DNA of 64,000 bases from Sphingobacterium hotanense (GTDB taxonomy: Bacteria; Bacteroidota; Bacteroidia; Sphingobacteriales; Sphingobacteriaceae). The stretch lies in NCBI RefSeq assembly GCF_008274825.1, contig NZ_CP030848.1, forward strand, positions 868,001 to 932,000, read 5' to 3'. Under the pieces are notes generated by a model that was not told the DNA's origin, searched no databases, and saw nothing but the letters and a program-made list of their open reading frames with translations. This document shows positions 43,782 to 52,418 of the stretch, piece after piece. The translations under genes were made by a program, and so were the position numbers. Numbering within the stretch: the stretch's first letter is position 1; the number at the start of each line of letters is the position of its first letter.

Positions 43782-46178
43782 ATGAAAAATTACTTTCTAA
43801 TAGTCTTTCTCTTGTTAAGTACGCTGGGCTTTGCGCAAGAAAACTTGAGCTACCAAAAGCCATCGGCAGAAATCTTAGCATTAGCAGACTATCAAAGGCC
43901 TCCAGCAGTAGTGATTAGCCCCGATAAAAATTGGGTACTATTCCTTTACAGACCAACTTATAAAAGTCTTACTGACCTTGGCCAAGCAGAAACTCGTTTG
44001 GCAGGTCTACGTATGAATGCTGCTACGGGTATGCCTAGCGATGAAGTATTTTACAACGATATCGATTTGCGCTCGATGGACGGAAAGCAGACTTTTGACA
44101 AGCTTAACCTCCCTAACAACGCCCTGATCGCTAACTTAAGCTTTTCGCCTAACTCTAAAAAAGCAGCATTTACTATCACTGCAGAAAATGGAACAGCGCT
44201 TTATGTATTGGATCTAGCGACACGCAGAATTGATAGATTAACGCGCGAAGAACTTAATGCGGTGCTGGACGCGCCATTCCGTTGGAATCGCACTTCGGAT
44301 AAATTGCTGGTTAACAAAAGAGTGATTCCGCCCGTACGTCGCATCGATGACGACAATGTTCCTGCCGGCCCTATCGTTTCGACAAGCGGCGGTCAGATTT
44401 CCCAACTACGTACCTACCAAGATCTATTGAAAACTCCACAAGACGAGGAACAGTTCGTCGAACTGGGCAATTCCCAACTAGTATGGGTAGACCTGCAAGG
44501 AAAAGAAGAGAAGTTTAAAGACGCCGATCTATATGTAGGTTCTAGTATTTCGCCTGATGGCAACTATGTAATGGTGAGCACCTTGAAAAAACCATTCTCC
44601 TATGTGGTTCCATATTATAACTTCCCACAGGAAACGAATATTTACGACTTGAAGGGCAACTTGGTTAAAAAGGTAAACGAAACACCTTTGATTGAGGTGA
44701 TGCCTAAGGGTTTCTCTTCGGTTAGACCGGGCAAACGTGCATTTAGCTGGCGTCCCGACAAAGCAGCGACCTTATCGTTTGTGGAAGCTATCGATGGGGG
44801 CGATGCAAGCAAGGCCGCAGAATGGCGCGACGAGCTATTCAACTGGGAAGCACCTTTCAACGGCTCACCCAAATCGTTGATGAAAATAGCAGACCGCTTT
44901 GGCGGCGCATTCTACGGAAATGATCAATACGCTTTGGTAAGTTCACGCTGGTATGATACCAGAAACGTGAAAACATTCTTGCTGAACCCAACGACAGGTG
45001 AAACGAAGCTAATCGACGATAGAAATAGCCAGGATGTGTATGGTGATCCTGGAAAAGTACATTTGGATAAAAACAACTTCGGAACCTATAGCATGTACAT
45101 CAATAAAGACAATATCTATTTGATCGGCGATGGGTATACGAAAGAAGGTGAGTTCCCATTTATCGACGAGATGAACTTGAAGACTTTGAAGAAGAAACGT
45201 TTATATACCGCAAAGGCTTCTGAAATGCAAGAGCGTATCTCATCAGTAGTGGATATTAACAAAGGTGATATCATCGTTTCCTTACAATCGCCAAAGGATT
45301 TTCCAAACTACTACAGCAAGAATATCAAATCGGGCAAACAAAAGGCAGTAACCAGCATTCAAAACCCATTTAAATCTTTGGAAGCAGTTCATAAGGAAGT
45401 ATTGAACTATAAGCGTAAAGACGGCGTGGAACTTTCCGGCACCTTATATCTTCCGGCTGGCTATGACAAGTCGAAAAAGGAGAAACTACCCTTGTTAATC
45501 TGGGCTTATCCAAGAGAATATAAAGACAAGGCGACTGCCGGACAAAGCACCAACAACCCGAAGGAATTTACATTCCCTAACTATGGTTCTTTCGTTTATT
45601 GGGTATCTAAAGGATACGCCGTTCTTGACAATGCCGCATTCCCAATCGTAGGTGAAGGTACAGCTGAACCCAATGATACGTTTATTCCTCAATTGGTTGC
45701 CAACGCCGAGGCAGCGATTGACGCCGTCGATCAACTAGGATATATCGACCGCAGCCGCGTTGCGGTAGGTGGCCACTCTTACGGCGCTTTTATGACAGCA
45801 CACTTGTTGAGCAACTCAAAACTGTTTGCAGCTGGTATCGCACGTTCTGGTGCATACAACCGTACGCTAACACCTTTCGGATTCCAAAGCGAGCAACGCA
45901 ACTTCTGGGATAATCCTGAGCTTTACGTAACGATGTCGCCATTTATGAGTGCTGACCGCATGAAAACACCGATGTTGCTAGTGCACGGCGCAGCGGATAA
46001 CAACCCTGGAACTTTTACATTACAAACTGAACGCTATTTCCAAGCATTGAAAAACCTAGGGGCCCCGGTCCGCATGGTTATCCTACCTCGCGAATCACAC
46101 GGATATGCAGCTAAGGAAAATATCTTCCACTTATTATGGGAACAAGACCAGTTTTTGGAAAAGTATTTGAAGAAGTAG
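43782..46178 (+). CDS. Exported S9-family serine peptidase (prolyl oligopeptidase fold)
   Basis: A 798-residue secreted peptidase (signal ending LGFAQ). Residues about 30-540 form a beta-propeller with repeats such as LSFSPNSKKAAFTIT and SSISPDGNYVMV. The alpha/beta-hydrolase domain carries GGHSYGAFM (Ser666), VHGAADNN (Asp) and PRESHGY (His). The overall pattern is near the glutamyl-endopeptidase-like S9 group (as in chloroplast CGEP), so the specificity may be glutamyl rather than prolyl. The TAG stop is the first unit of a 7-bp repeat array followed by a strong terminator. Confidence 0.9.
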   Translation: MKNYFLIVFLLLSTLGFAQENLSYQKPSAEILALADYQRPPAVVISPDKNWVLFLYRPTYKSLTDLGQAETRLAGLRMNAATGMPSDEVFYNDIDLRSMDGKQTFDKLNLPNNALIANLSFSPNSKKAAFTITAENGTALYVLDLATRRIDRLTREELNAVLDAPFRWNRTSDKLLVNKRVIPPVRRIDDDNVPAGPIVSTSGGQISQLRTYQDLLKTPQDEEQFVELGNSQLVWVDLQGKEEKFKDADLYVGSSISPDGNYVMVSTLKKPFSYVVPYYNFPQETNIYDLKGNLVKKVNETPLIEVMPKGFSSVRPGKRAFSWRPDKAATLSFVEAIDGGDASKAAEWRDELFNWEAPFNGSPKSLMKIADRFGGAFYGNDQYALVSSRWYDTRNVKTFLLNPTTGETKLIDDRNSQDVYGDPGKVHLDKNNFGTYSMYINKDNIYLIGDGYTKEGEFPFIDEMNLKTLKKKRLYTAKASEMQERISSVVDINKGDIIVSLQSPKDFPNYYSKNIKSGKQKAVTSIQNPFKSLEAVHKEVLNYKRKDGVELSGTLYLPAGYDKSKKEKLPLLIWAYPREYKDKATAGQSTNNPKEFTFPNYGSFVYWVSKGYAVLDNAAFPIVGEGTAEPNDTFIPQLVANAEAAIDAVDQLGYIDRSRVAVGGHSYGAFMTAHLLSNSKLFAAGIARSGAYNRTLTPFGFQSEQRNFWDNPELYVTMSPFMSADRMKTPMLLVHGAADNNPGTFTLQTERYFQALKNLGAPVRMVILPRESHGYAAKENIFHLLWEQDQFLEKYLKK

Positions 46179-46213
46179 ATTTTAGACATTAGATATTAGA
46201 CATTAGATTTTAG
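46176..46213 (+). repeat. 7-bp repeat array at the S9 peptidase stop codon
   Basis: Six TAGA units at exact 7-base spacing (TAG at 46176, 46183, 46190, 46197, 46204, 46211), the first being the stop codon. It is the most regular array in the window. The units are TAGATTT, TAGACAT, TAGATAT, TAGACAT, TAGATTT and TAGAGCA. Confidence 0.85.
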
Positions 46214-46243
46214 AGCAGGGGTGAATTCACTCCTGCTTTTTTT
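46214..46243 (+). terminator. Terminator of the S9 peptidase gene
   Basis: Eleven-pair stem AGCAGGGGTGA / TTCACTCCTGCT (one G-U pair) is followed by seven T. It begins inside the last heptamer unit of the repeat array. Confidence 0.92.
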
Positions 46244-46248
46244 GTGCT

Positions 46249-46387
46249 GTTTTGAACAAGGAAAGGAAGGGGAATTTGTCTTTTAAGCGAGAATAAAGGT
46301 TGTTTTGAATGAGGAAAAGAGGGATGCAAGGATTGACAGGATCCTGCTCATCTTTTCATCCTTCCTTTCCTGGTTCAAAGACAACCC
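46249..46387. repeat. Inverted repeat of the GAACCAGGAAAGGAAG family (copy 2)
   Basis: Arms 46299-46341 and 46342-46386 are imperfect inverted copies meeting at the palindrome AGGATCCT, giving a near-loopless cruciform. The right arm contains CTTCCTTTCCTGGTTCAA and the left the related TTTTGAATGAGGAAA and GGGATGCAAGGAT. An extra partial left copy (TTTTGAACAAGGAAAGGAAG) lies at 46250-46269. It is related to 21044-21232, where the two arms are separated by a spacer. Confidence 0.8.
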
Positions 46388-46448
46388 ATCCTTCCCTTCC
46401 AAATCAACCAATCAACCAATCAATCAATCAAGCAAACAAACTATACTG

Positions 46449-46523
46449 TCTAACATCTAATATCTAATATCTAATATCTCACGTCATAGGTCTAACTACT
46501 AAATACTAACTACTAACTACTCC
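46449..46523 (-). repeat. Double 7-bp repeat array, two subtypes
   Basis: On the minus strand a TAGTTAG/TATTTAG-type block (TAG spaced at 46522, 46515, 46508, 46501 and 46494) is followed by a TAGATAT-type block (spacing of 7 between 46480 and 46452). It lies about 115-190 bases past the DUF2911 stop, beyond the 60-bp palindrome. Confidence 0.7.
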
Positions 46524-46581
46524 CAATTGAAACCCCAATCAAACCCGCTTCCGAGCGGGTTTGATTGGGGTTTCAATTGGG
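46522..46581. repeat. 60-bp perfect palindrome with 11-bp modules (copy 2)
   Basis: A perfect 28-pair stem with loop TCCG: modules CCCAATTGAAA, CCCCAATCAAA, CCCGCT and their complements. Related modules TTTGTAAGGG and TTTTGAAAGGG continue to 46602. It is the relative of 22674-22733. It could also act as a terminator for DUF2911, but no T run follows. Confidence 0.85.
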
Positions 46582-46638
46582 TTTGTAAGGGTTTTGAAAG
46601 GGAAGTGTATCGAAGGATGTTAGAATAGTATATGCAGC

Positions 46639-47208
46639 TTATTGGTCTGCTTTTACATCCATACTTAGTCCGTATGTTCCCCATCCCAGATGGATTTTTC
46701 CGGTCTGGTCTGCTGTAATTTTTAGTCTTTCTAGCGATTCTGTTGTAGTTTCGTTAGGTACTTCGACTTTTAGGACGTCATCTTTTTCCTCGAATTTGGT
46801 ACCCCATTGTTGCCAATTTTTATTAAAAATTAGGGTGCTGCTTTGCTCTCCCGGAATGGTGTTTAAACCGTACTTTCCTGCTGGAAGTTTTTGTCCGTTT
46901 ACCGTTACGTTTTTGTCAAATTCGATGGTGGTTGTTTCGTTAGCGCCCGTACGCCAGCGCTCGCCAGGCTTCACAAGGTCTACGCCTATTTCGCGTCCCT
47001 TTAATGAGGGGCTACCATAGCGGATATTGATCGTAACGCCGTCGCTGGTGGTCACTGTTGAACTGTCGAGTGGGCTTGCAACTTGTTTCGGTTTATCGGC
47101 CTTCGTCATTTTTGTCGCTGGCATCGTTGCCTTGGGCATAGGCGGTTTCTGCGCGTATCCAAGTGTGCATAAGAGCAGAAAACTGATTAGGAATGTTATA
47201 TTTTTCAT
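46639..47208 (-). CDS. DUF2911-family exported protein
   Basis: A 189-residue secreted protein (signal MKNITFLISFLLLCTLGYAQ) with a DUF2911 domain: INIRYGSPSLKGREIG, PGERWRTGANETTTIEFDK and LPAGKYGLNTIPGE are hallmark segments. The function is unknown; the proteins are common in Bacteroidota. A Pro/Lys/Met-rich linker follows the signal. An unusually good Shine-Dalgarno sequence AGGAGG lies four bases upstream of the ATG at 47208 and settles the start against the longer frame reaching 47250. Confidence 0.85.
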   Translation of the reverse strand: MKNITFLISFLLLCTLGYAQKPPMPKATMPATKMTKADKPKQVASPLDSSTVTTSDGVTINIRYGSPSLKGREIGVDLVKPGERWRTGANETTTIEFDKNVTVNGQKLPAGKYGLNTIPGEQSSTLIFNKNWQQWGTKFEEKDDVLKVEVPNETTTESLERLKITADQTGKIHLGWGTYGLSMDVKADQ

Positions 47209-47212
47209 ATTT

Positions 47213-47218
47213 CCTCCT
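47213..47218 (-). promoter_or_regulatory. Strong Shine-Dalgarno sequence of the DUF2911 gene
   Basis: On the minus strand AGGAGG lies four bases before the ATG. Such strong sites are otherwise nearly absent in this window. Confidence 0.7.
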
Positions 47219-47312
47219 TTTGGATTAGTATGTAAATAGAACAAGCCCATCTAAAAATAGTTTGCAGGCGAAAGTGTTAAAATATTGATTATGAATTGGT
47301 TTATCTGCTGGT

Positions 47313-47346
47313 TGAAAATGAAAAGGGGCTGCAGTGCGCAGCCCCC
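47313..47346 (-). terminator. Terminator of ilvA and the BCAA cluster
   Basis: On the minus strand GGGGCTGC / GCAGCCCC (loop of 5) is followed by TTTTCATTTTC, 34 bases after the ilvA stop. Confidence 0.9.
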
Positions 47347-47379
47347 ATTTCTAAATATAAGGAACGGTTAGTTGAGCAG

Positions 47380-48633
47380 TTAAACAAGGTATTCAAATAA
47401 CGTTTGATCCTTGTTGACTTCGATGAAGTCGAATTTATAAGACTTTAATCGTTCTATAAAGCTGGTATAATCTTTTGGATCGTTCAGCTCGATACCGATA
47501 AGTGCCGGACCACGCTCGCGTTCGGTCTTTTTGATGTATTCAAAGCGTGTGATATCATCCTTAGGACCTAATACTTCGGTTACTAATAGACGTAATGCAC
47601 CGGGGCGCTGTGGGAATCGGACGATAAAGTAATGTTTGAAGCCTTCGTAAAGCAGCGACATTTCTTTTATTTCGCTCATGCGGTCGATGTCATTATTTCC
47701 GCCCGAAACGATACAAACTACCTTCTTGCCTTTGATTTCTTCTTTATGGAATTCTAGTGCTGCGATAGATAGCGCTCCGGCTGGTTCTACGACAATCGCA
47801 TCTTTATTGTAAAGTTCTAATATGGTCGTACAAATCTTTCCCTCTGGGATGGATTTTACGCTATCTAACAGTTGACTGCTAATTTCGTAGGTCAGTGCAC
47901 CGATTTTCTTTACAGCAGCGCCATCAACAAATTTGTTGATCTGTTCCAATTCAATTGGACTGCCATTTTCCAACGCAGCCTGCATGGAAGGTGCGCCTTC
48001 TGGTTCCACACCATAGCATTTTACATTCGGTGCAAACTTCTTCATGTGGTAGCTGACGCCTGAGGACAAGCCTCCACCACCAATGGGGATAAATACAGCA
48101 TCAATATCCGGTTGATCTTCTAGAATTTCCACGGCTACAGTTCCCTGTCCTTCGATAATCTTGATGTCGTCAAACGGAGGGATGAACGTCATGTGATGTT
48201 CTGCAGCATAAGCTAGCGCGCCTTTTTGACAGTCATCAAAGGTGTCGCCCGTAAGGACGATTTCGATATTGCCATTTCCCCACATTTCTGTTTGGGTAAT
48301 CTTCTGGCGAGGGGTAGGGCCTGGCATAAAAATAACGCCCTTGATGTTCAGTCGCTTGCAGGATAGCGCTACGCCTTGGGCATGGTTGCCCGCAGACGCG
48401 CATACAACGCCATGCGACAGTTCTTCAGCAGAAAGACTGCTGATTTTATTGAATGCTCCTCTAAGTTTATAGGAGCGTACTACTTGTAGGTCTTCTCGTT
48501 TCAGATAGACTTCGGCGCTATACTTCTCCGATAAATGGTGGTTGTATTGTAAAGGAGTCCTTTTTACTACATCCTTGATTTGTTCTTTGGCCTGAACGCT
48601 ATCTATGGTTAAGGTTGATAAATCCAAACTCAT
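47380..48633 (-). CDS. ilvA: Threonine ammonia-lyase
   Basis: PLP enzyme (417 residues) that deaminates threonine to 2-oxobutanoate, the entry to isoleucine. The PLP Lys56 lies in RSYKLRGAF; the phosphate-binding loop is IGGGGLSSG and the Asn loop SAGNHAQG. A C-terminal regulatory domain of about 85 residues (HYFIVRFPQRPGALRLLVTE) is a single ACT-like module, so isoleucine feedback is likely but of the short type. The ATG at 48633 is preferred; the longer frame to 48768 would run through a hairpin and into leuA. It is the last gene of the cluster. Confidence 0.93.
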   Translation of the reverse strand: MSLDLSTLTIDSVQAKEQIKDVVKRTPLQYNHHLSEKYSAEVYLKREDLQVVRSYKLRGAFNKISSLSAEELSHGVVCASAGNHAQGVALSCKRLNIKGVIFMPGPTPRQKITQTEMWGNGNIEIVLTGDTFDDCQKGALAYAAEHHMTFIPPFDDIKIIEGQGTVAVEILEDQPDIDAVFIPIGGGGLSSGVSYHMKKFAPNVKCYGVEPEGAPSMQAALENGSPIELEQINKFVDGAAVKKIGALTYEISSQLLDSVKSIPEGKICTTILELYNKDAIVVEPAGALSIAALEFHKEEIKGKKVVCIVSGGNNDIDRMSEIKEMSLLYEGFKHYFIVRFPQRPGALRLLVTEVLGPKDDITRFEYIKKTERERGPALIGIELNDPKDYTSFIERLKSYKFDFIEVNKDQTLFEYLV

Positions 48634-48660
48634 GTTGGTATTGATTTGTATTAGGGAGTT

Positions 48661-48685
48661 AAAAGGCTGGAAAACCCAGCCTTTT
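48661..48685 (-). terminator. Hairpin between leuA and ilvA
   Basis: AAAAGGCTGG / CCAGCCTTTT, ten pairs with a 5-base loop and a short T tract, lies five bases after the leuA stop. It is a terminator or partial attenuator separating ilvA from the leu genes. Confidence 0.8.
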
Positions 48686-48689
48686 ATTA

Positions 48690-49844
48690 TTATTTTACTA
48701 GTGTTAGTAAATCTTCGTCGTTGATGTCTTTCTTCGCATCGGCTAATACTAAGAAACGTTGATAACAATCGGCAAGACTATCTTTGTCTAGGTTGTAGCC
48801 TAGGCGCTCTAGGTGATGCTTCAAGGCATGGCGACCGGAGCGTGCCGTAAGGATGATATCGGCTTCTAATAAACCTACATCTTCCGGGCGGATAATCTCA
48901 TAATTCTCTCTGTGTTTTAGGAATCCATCTTGGTGGATACCCGAACTGTGAGCGAATGCATTGCGGCCAACGATTGCCTTGTTAGGCTGTACAGGCATGT
49001 TCATCATTTCGCTAACCTTGCGAGAAAGCGCGGTGAACATGGTGCTGTCGATGTTGGATGTGATGCCGCCGAACGATTGCTTATGAACTTTTAAGATCAT
49101 AGCTACTTCCTCTAACGAAGTATTTCCGGCACGTTCGCCAATACCATTGATGGTACATTCCACCTGGCGAGCACCGTTCTGTACAGCAGCGATAGAGTTT
49201 GCCGTCGCCAGACCTAGGTCGTTGTGGCAATGTGCAGAGATGATAGCTTGGTCGATGTTTTGAACATGATCTTTTAAGTATTTGATTTTAGCACCGTATT
49301 GATCCGGCAAACAGTAACCGTTTGTATCCGGGATATTGACTACCGTTGCGCCTGCGCCAATTACGGCTTCGATCATTTGTGCTAAGAATGCTAAATCAGC
49401 ACGTCCGGCATCTTCCGCGTAGAACTCTACGTCTTCGACATAGGTTTTTGCATGTTTCACCGCTTCAACCGCACGCTCTAAGATTTCCTCGCGTGTGCTG
49501 TTGAATTTGTACTTGATATGCATGTCTGATGAGCCGATACCAGTGTGTATTCTTGGTCGCTTCGCATATTTCAATGCTTCAGCAGCTACATCAATATCGT
49601 TTTTGTTAGCACGGGTCAGTGCACAGATAATTACATTGTTGACAGCTTTAGATAATTCCACTACGGATTGGAAATCGCCAGGACTAGATACAGGGAAGCC
49701 AGCCTCAATGATATCGACGCCTAGGCGTTCCAAATCTTTGGCAATCTCGACTTTCTCTGGTGTCGTTAATTGACATCCCGGTACTTGTTCTCCATCTCTC
49801 AAGGTAGTGTCGAAAATGTATAAGTGATTAGGATCGTGTAACAT
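48690..49844 (-). CDS. leuA: 2-isopropylmalate synthase, short form
   Basis: Condenses acetyl-CoA with 2-oxoisovalerate, the first step to leucine. The TIM barrel shows DTTLRDGEQ (metal Asp), [11 protein letters not shown], the metal motif [11 protein letters not shown] and NGIGERAGN. At 384 residues it contains the catalytic barrel and linker ([10 protein letters not shown]) but not the C-terminal allosteric LeuA dimerisation domain that brings typical enzymes to about 500 residues or more. The gene ends cleanly at a stop next to a hairpin, with no lost domain in another frame. Leucine feedback by the usual route is therefore not expected. Confidence 0.93.
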   Translation of the reverse strand: MLHDPNHLYIFDTTLRDGEQVPGCQLTTPEKVEIAKDLERLGVDIIEAGFPVSSPGDFQSVVELSKAVNNVIICALTRANKNDIDVAAEALKYAKRPRIHTGIGSSDMHIKYKFNSTREEILERAVEAVKHAKTYVEDVEFYAEDAGRADLAFLAQMIEAVIGAGATVVNIPDTNGYCLPDQYGAKIKYLKDHVQNIDQAIISAHCHNDLGLATANSIAAVQNGARQVECTINGIGERAGNTSLEEVAMILKVHKQSFGGITSNIDSTMFTALSRKVSEMMNMPVQPNKAIVGRNAFAHSSGIHQDGFLKHRENYEIIRPEDVGLLEADIILTARSGRHALKHHLERLGYNLDKDSLADCYQRFLVLADAKKDINDEDLLTLVK

Positions 49845-49877
49845 GTCGTTTCTATTTATGTTTATTCCTTGGTTAAA

Positions 49878-50951
49878 TTACTTGATGAATTCTAATACTT
49901 TAGCGCCCATTTCGTTGGTGCCTAATATTTTGTCGGCAGGGGTTTCTGCATTAGCAATGTCGCCTGTTCTCCAGCCGGCTTTCAAGGTATCAGCAACGGC
50001 TTGCGTCACTGTTTTTGCTTCGTCCTGTAGTCCGAATGCGATGTCCAGCATCAATGCTGCGGATAGGATAGAGGCGAGTGGATTTGCTTTATTCTGGCCT
50101 GCAATATCGTGTGCTGAGCCATGGATAGGTTCGAAAAATCCAGTGCCATCGCCCATCGATGCCGAAGCTAGCATACCCATAGAGCCTGCTATCTGTGATG
50201 CCTCATCCGTTAGGATATCGCCGAAAAGGTTCGCCGTAAGCACGACGTCGAATTTCTTAGGGTTCTTCACTAATTGCATAGCGGCATTGTCGATGAACAT
50301 GTGCTCTGTTTCTACATCGCTATACTCTTGAGCAAGCTCTTGTACCACTTCGCGCCATAGTCTGGACGTTTCTAACACATTGGCTTTATCTACCGAGCAT
50401 AGTTTTTTGCTGCGTGTTCTCGCTGCTTCAAAAGCTTTGCGCGCGATGCGCTCCACCTCATAGCGGTGATAGTTCATTAAGTCAGATGCGAAGGTGTTGT
50501 CCTCGTTGCGGTTTTTCTCGCCGAAGTACACATCGCCCGTTAGTTCGCGGAAGAAAAGTATATCTGTTCCACGTAAAACCTCAGGCTTTAAGCTGGAAGC
50601 GTCCAATAGTTCATCGAATAATAGGATTGGGCGCAGGTTAGCATATAAGCCCAATTCTTTACGTATTTTCAATAACCCTTGCTCCGGGCGTACCTTTGCC
50701 GAAGGGTCGTTGTCATATTTTGCATGTCCGATAGCACCGAAAAGAATAGCATCTGAGGATTTAGCTTTTTCTAATGTCTCATCTGGCAGTGGATTTCCGG
50801 TAGCTTCAATGGCTGTATGACCCATAATCGCTTCGTCAAAAACGAACTCATGGCCGTATTTTTCTGCTATAGCTTCTAATACTTGTTTTCCCCAAGTCGT
50901 TACTTCTTGTCCAATTCCATCTCCCGGAATAATAAGAATGTTCTTTCTCAT
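49878..50951 (-). CDS. leuB: 3-isopropylmalate dehydrogenase
   Basis: NAD-dependent oxidative decarboxylase of leucine synthesis, 357 residues. ILIIPGDGIGQEV opens the fold. RELTGDVYFGE carries the substrate Arg, the DKANVLETSRLWREV segment contains the catalytic Lys, and NLFGDILTDEASQIAGSMGMLASA is the C-terminal signature with metal Asp residues. It sits between the double ABC ATPase gene (three bases apart) and leuA. Confidence 0.96.
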   Translation of the reverse strand: MRKNILIIPGDGIGQEVTTWGKQVLEAIAEKYGHEFVFDEAIMGHTAIEATGNPLPDETLEKAKSSDAILFGAIGHAKYDNDPSAKVRPEQGLLKIRKELGLYANLRPILLFDELLDASSLKPEVLRGTDILFFRELTGDVYFGEKNRNEDNTFASDLMNYHRYEVERIARKAFEAARTRSKKLCSVDKANVLETSRLWREVVQELAQEYSDVETEHMFIDNAAMQLVKNPKKFDVVLTANLFGDILTDEASQIAGSMGMLASASMGDGTGFFEPIHGSAHDIAGQNKANPLASILSAALMLDIAFGLQDEAKTVTQAVADTLKAGWRTGDIANAETPADKILGTNEMGAKVLEFIK

Positions 50952-50954
50952 ATA

Positions 50955-52418
50955 CTATAAAACGTTTTCTACTTTATGTTCAATGGCTTTTACTTCGCCA
51001 CGCTCTAATACAATTCTATGTTCAATGCAGTTTGGCAGTTGGCTTTCATAATGGCCAACATAGATTAACGTCTTGCCATATTGGCAAAGCTCGTCTACTA
51101 CATCGTTAAAATACTTAGCCTGTGTGGTATCTAATCCCTGACACGGCTCATCCAACACCAAGAGGGGAGGATTCTTTATAATGCTTCTGGCCAGCATGGC
51201 CAGTCGCTGCTTCCCGAGGGGAAGCGTATGGAGCAATTGATCTTTATGTTCGGTAAGATCAAAGAAATCCATGAGTTCTTCAATTTGTTTTTTCTCCTGA
51301 AATTTTACATCGATAAACCATCCGATGCTATCGTAGAATCCAGAAGCAAGGGTATGCCATACGGTCGCCTGCTGATCAAAATACCAGTGCATCTCCGGCG
51401 AGATCATGCCGATCTTCTCCTTGATGTCCCAAATGCTCTCGCCAGATCCTCGTGGATTGCCGAATAACGATATGGACAAACCGTAGGACTGCGGGTGGTC
51501 GCCATTGATTAAGCTCAATAAAGTCGACTTCCCGGAACCATTCGGTCCTTGTAATAACCATTTTTCGCCTACCTTGACAGACCAGGAAACCTTTTTCAAG
51601 ACTTCCTTTTCACCATATCGGATGACAACATCCTTTAATTCCGCGATATGCGAATATGGCGTCTCAGGGATGGCTTTCAGGAAGCTAGGCAATGGCTTCT
51701 TGACGCGTTGCGCGTCTTGCAATACCTCGTCTAGACTATCAGCTTTTTCAATACGGCCATCAACAAGTTGTACGATGGAATTAATTCCATGAGGCAATTG
51801 CTTATCGTTTGTAATCAATAGCAACTGAACACCCTCGACGATCAATTCGTCTAGCAATTCGTTGAGTACTGCGCGTGAATTTGTGTCAAGGCCGGTGTAA
51901 GGTTCATCGATGATGAGCAACTGCGGTTTTTGCCAAAGTCCCTTGACTAATTGTAATTTCTTGTGTTCACCGCTGGATAACTCGATCAATTGGGACTGCT
52001 GTACATTCTCAAATCCGAAAGCCTTGATCTTTTCCTGAATTGCGGAAAAATCTAAGCCTTCTTTTTCTGCGAAATGCATCAATTCTGCATGCACCGTCAG
52101 CGTATCATGTCCTTGGTGACGGTTATAGCGCTGCTGATAATAGAAATTACGGTCGCCTTCAAGATTGGTAAACTGATACCAATTGGCGACATACACTGTT
52201 TTTTGAGCTAAAGAGCTGGACAGGTCGTAGTTGATTTCCACCTGTCCAGTTCCTTTGACAAGTCCGGCTATGGCTTTCGCTAAGCTAGTCTTGCCGGAGC
52301 CAGATTTACCAGCCAATACAAGCTGTTCGCCTTTCGCAATGGTCCATGACAAATCCTGCAAAACGGAATGTCTTCCGTATGCGAGCGAAAAGTCTCGTAT
52401 ATGCACCGTTACTGGCAT
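50955..52418 (-). CDS. Double ABC ATPase, ModF-like
   Basis: A 487-residue protein with two tandem ABC ATP-binding domains (about 1-225 and 255-480) and no membrane segments. Domain 1 has Walker A GKSGSGKTS, signature LSSGEHKKL and Walker B LLIIDEPYTGLD. Domain 2 has GPNGSGKST, PLGKQRLA and LLVLDEPCQGLD; its signature deviates from LSGG. The arrangement resembles ModF/PhrA, whose role (molybdate-related or DNA-repair-linked) is unsettled. The ATG overlaps the leuD stop by one base and leuB follows after three bases, so it is fully embedded in the leu operon. No permease gene is nearby. Confidence 0.85.
   Translation of the reverse strand: MPVTVHIRDFSLAYGRHSVLQDLSWTIAKGEQLVLAGKSGSGKTSLAKAIAGLVKGTGQVEINYDLSSSLAQKTVYVANWYQFTNLEGDRNFYYQQRYNRHQGHDTLTVHAELMHFAEKEGLDFSAIQEKIKAFGFENVQQSQLIELSSGEHKKLQLVKGLWQKPQLLIIDEPYTGLDTNSRAVLNELLDELIVEGVQLLLITNDKQLPHGINSIVQLVDGRIEKADSLDEVLQDAQRVKKPLPSFLKAIPETPYSHIAELKDVVIRYGEKEVLKKVSWSVKVGEKWLLQGPNGSGKSTLLSLINGDHPQSYGLSISLFGNPRGSGESIWDIKEKIGMISPEMHWYFDQQATVWHTLASGFYDSIGWFIDVKFQEKKQIEELMDFFDLTEHKDQLLHTLPLGKQRLAMLARSIIKNPPLLVLDEPCQGLDTTQAKYFNDVVDELCQYGKTLIYVGHYESQLPNCIEHRIVLERGEVKAIEHKVENVL

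Noticed and set aside
20971..46523. Heptamer arrays as CRISPR or ordinary microsatellites
   Set aside because: Units are 7 bases without spacers and no cas genes are present, so not CRISPR. They vary at fixed positions and begin at stop codons, so they are not simple slippage tracts.
48634..48768. Longer ilvA N-terminus
   Set aside because: It would read through the leuA-ilvA hairpin and into leuA, and the extra residues show no family character.
49843..50331. 162-codon plus-strand frame inside leuB
   Set aside because: Antisense shadow of a well-conserved enzyme gene, with Ala/Ser-rich low-complexity translation.
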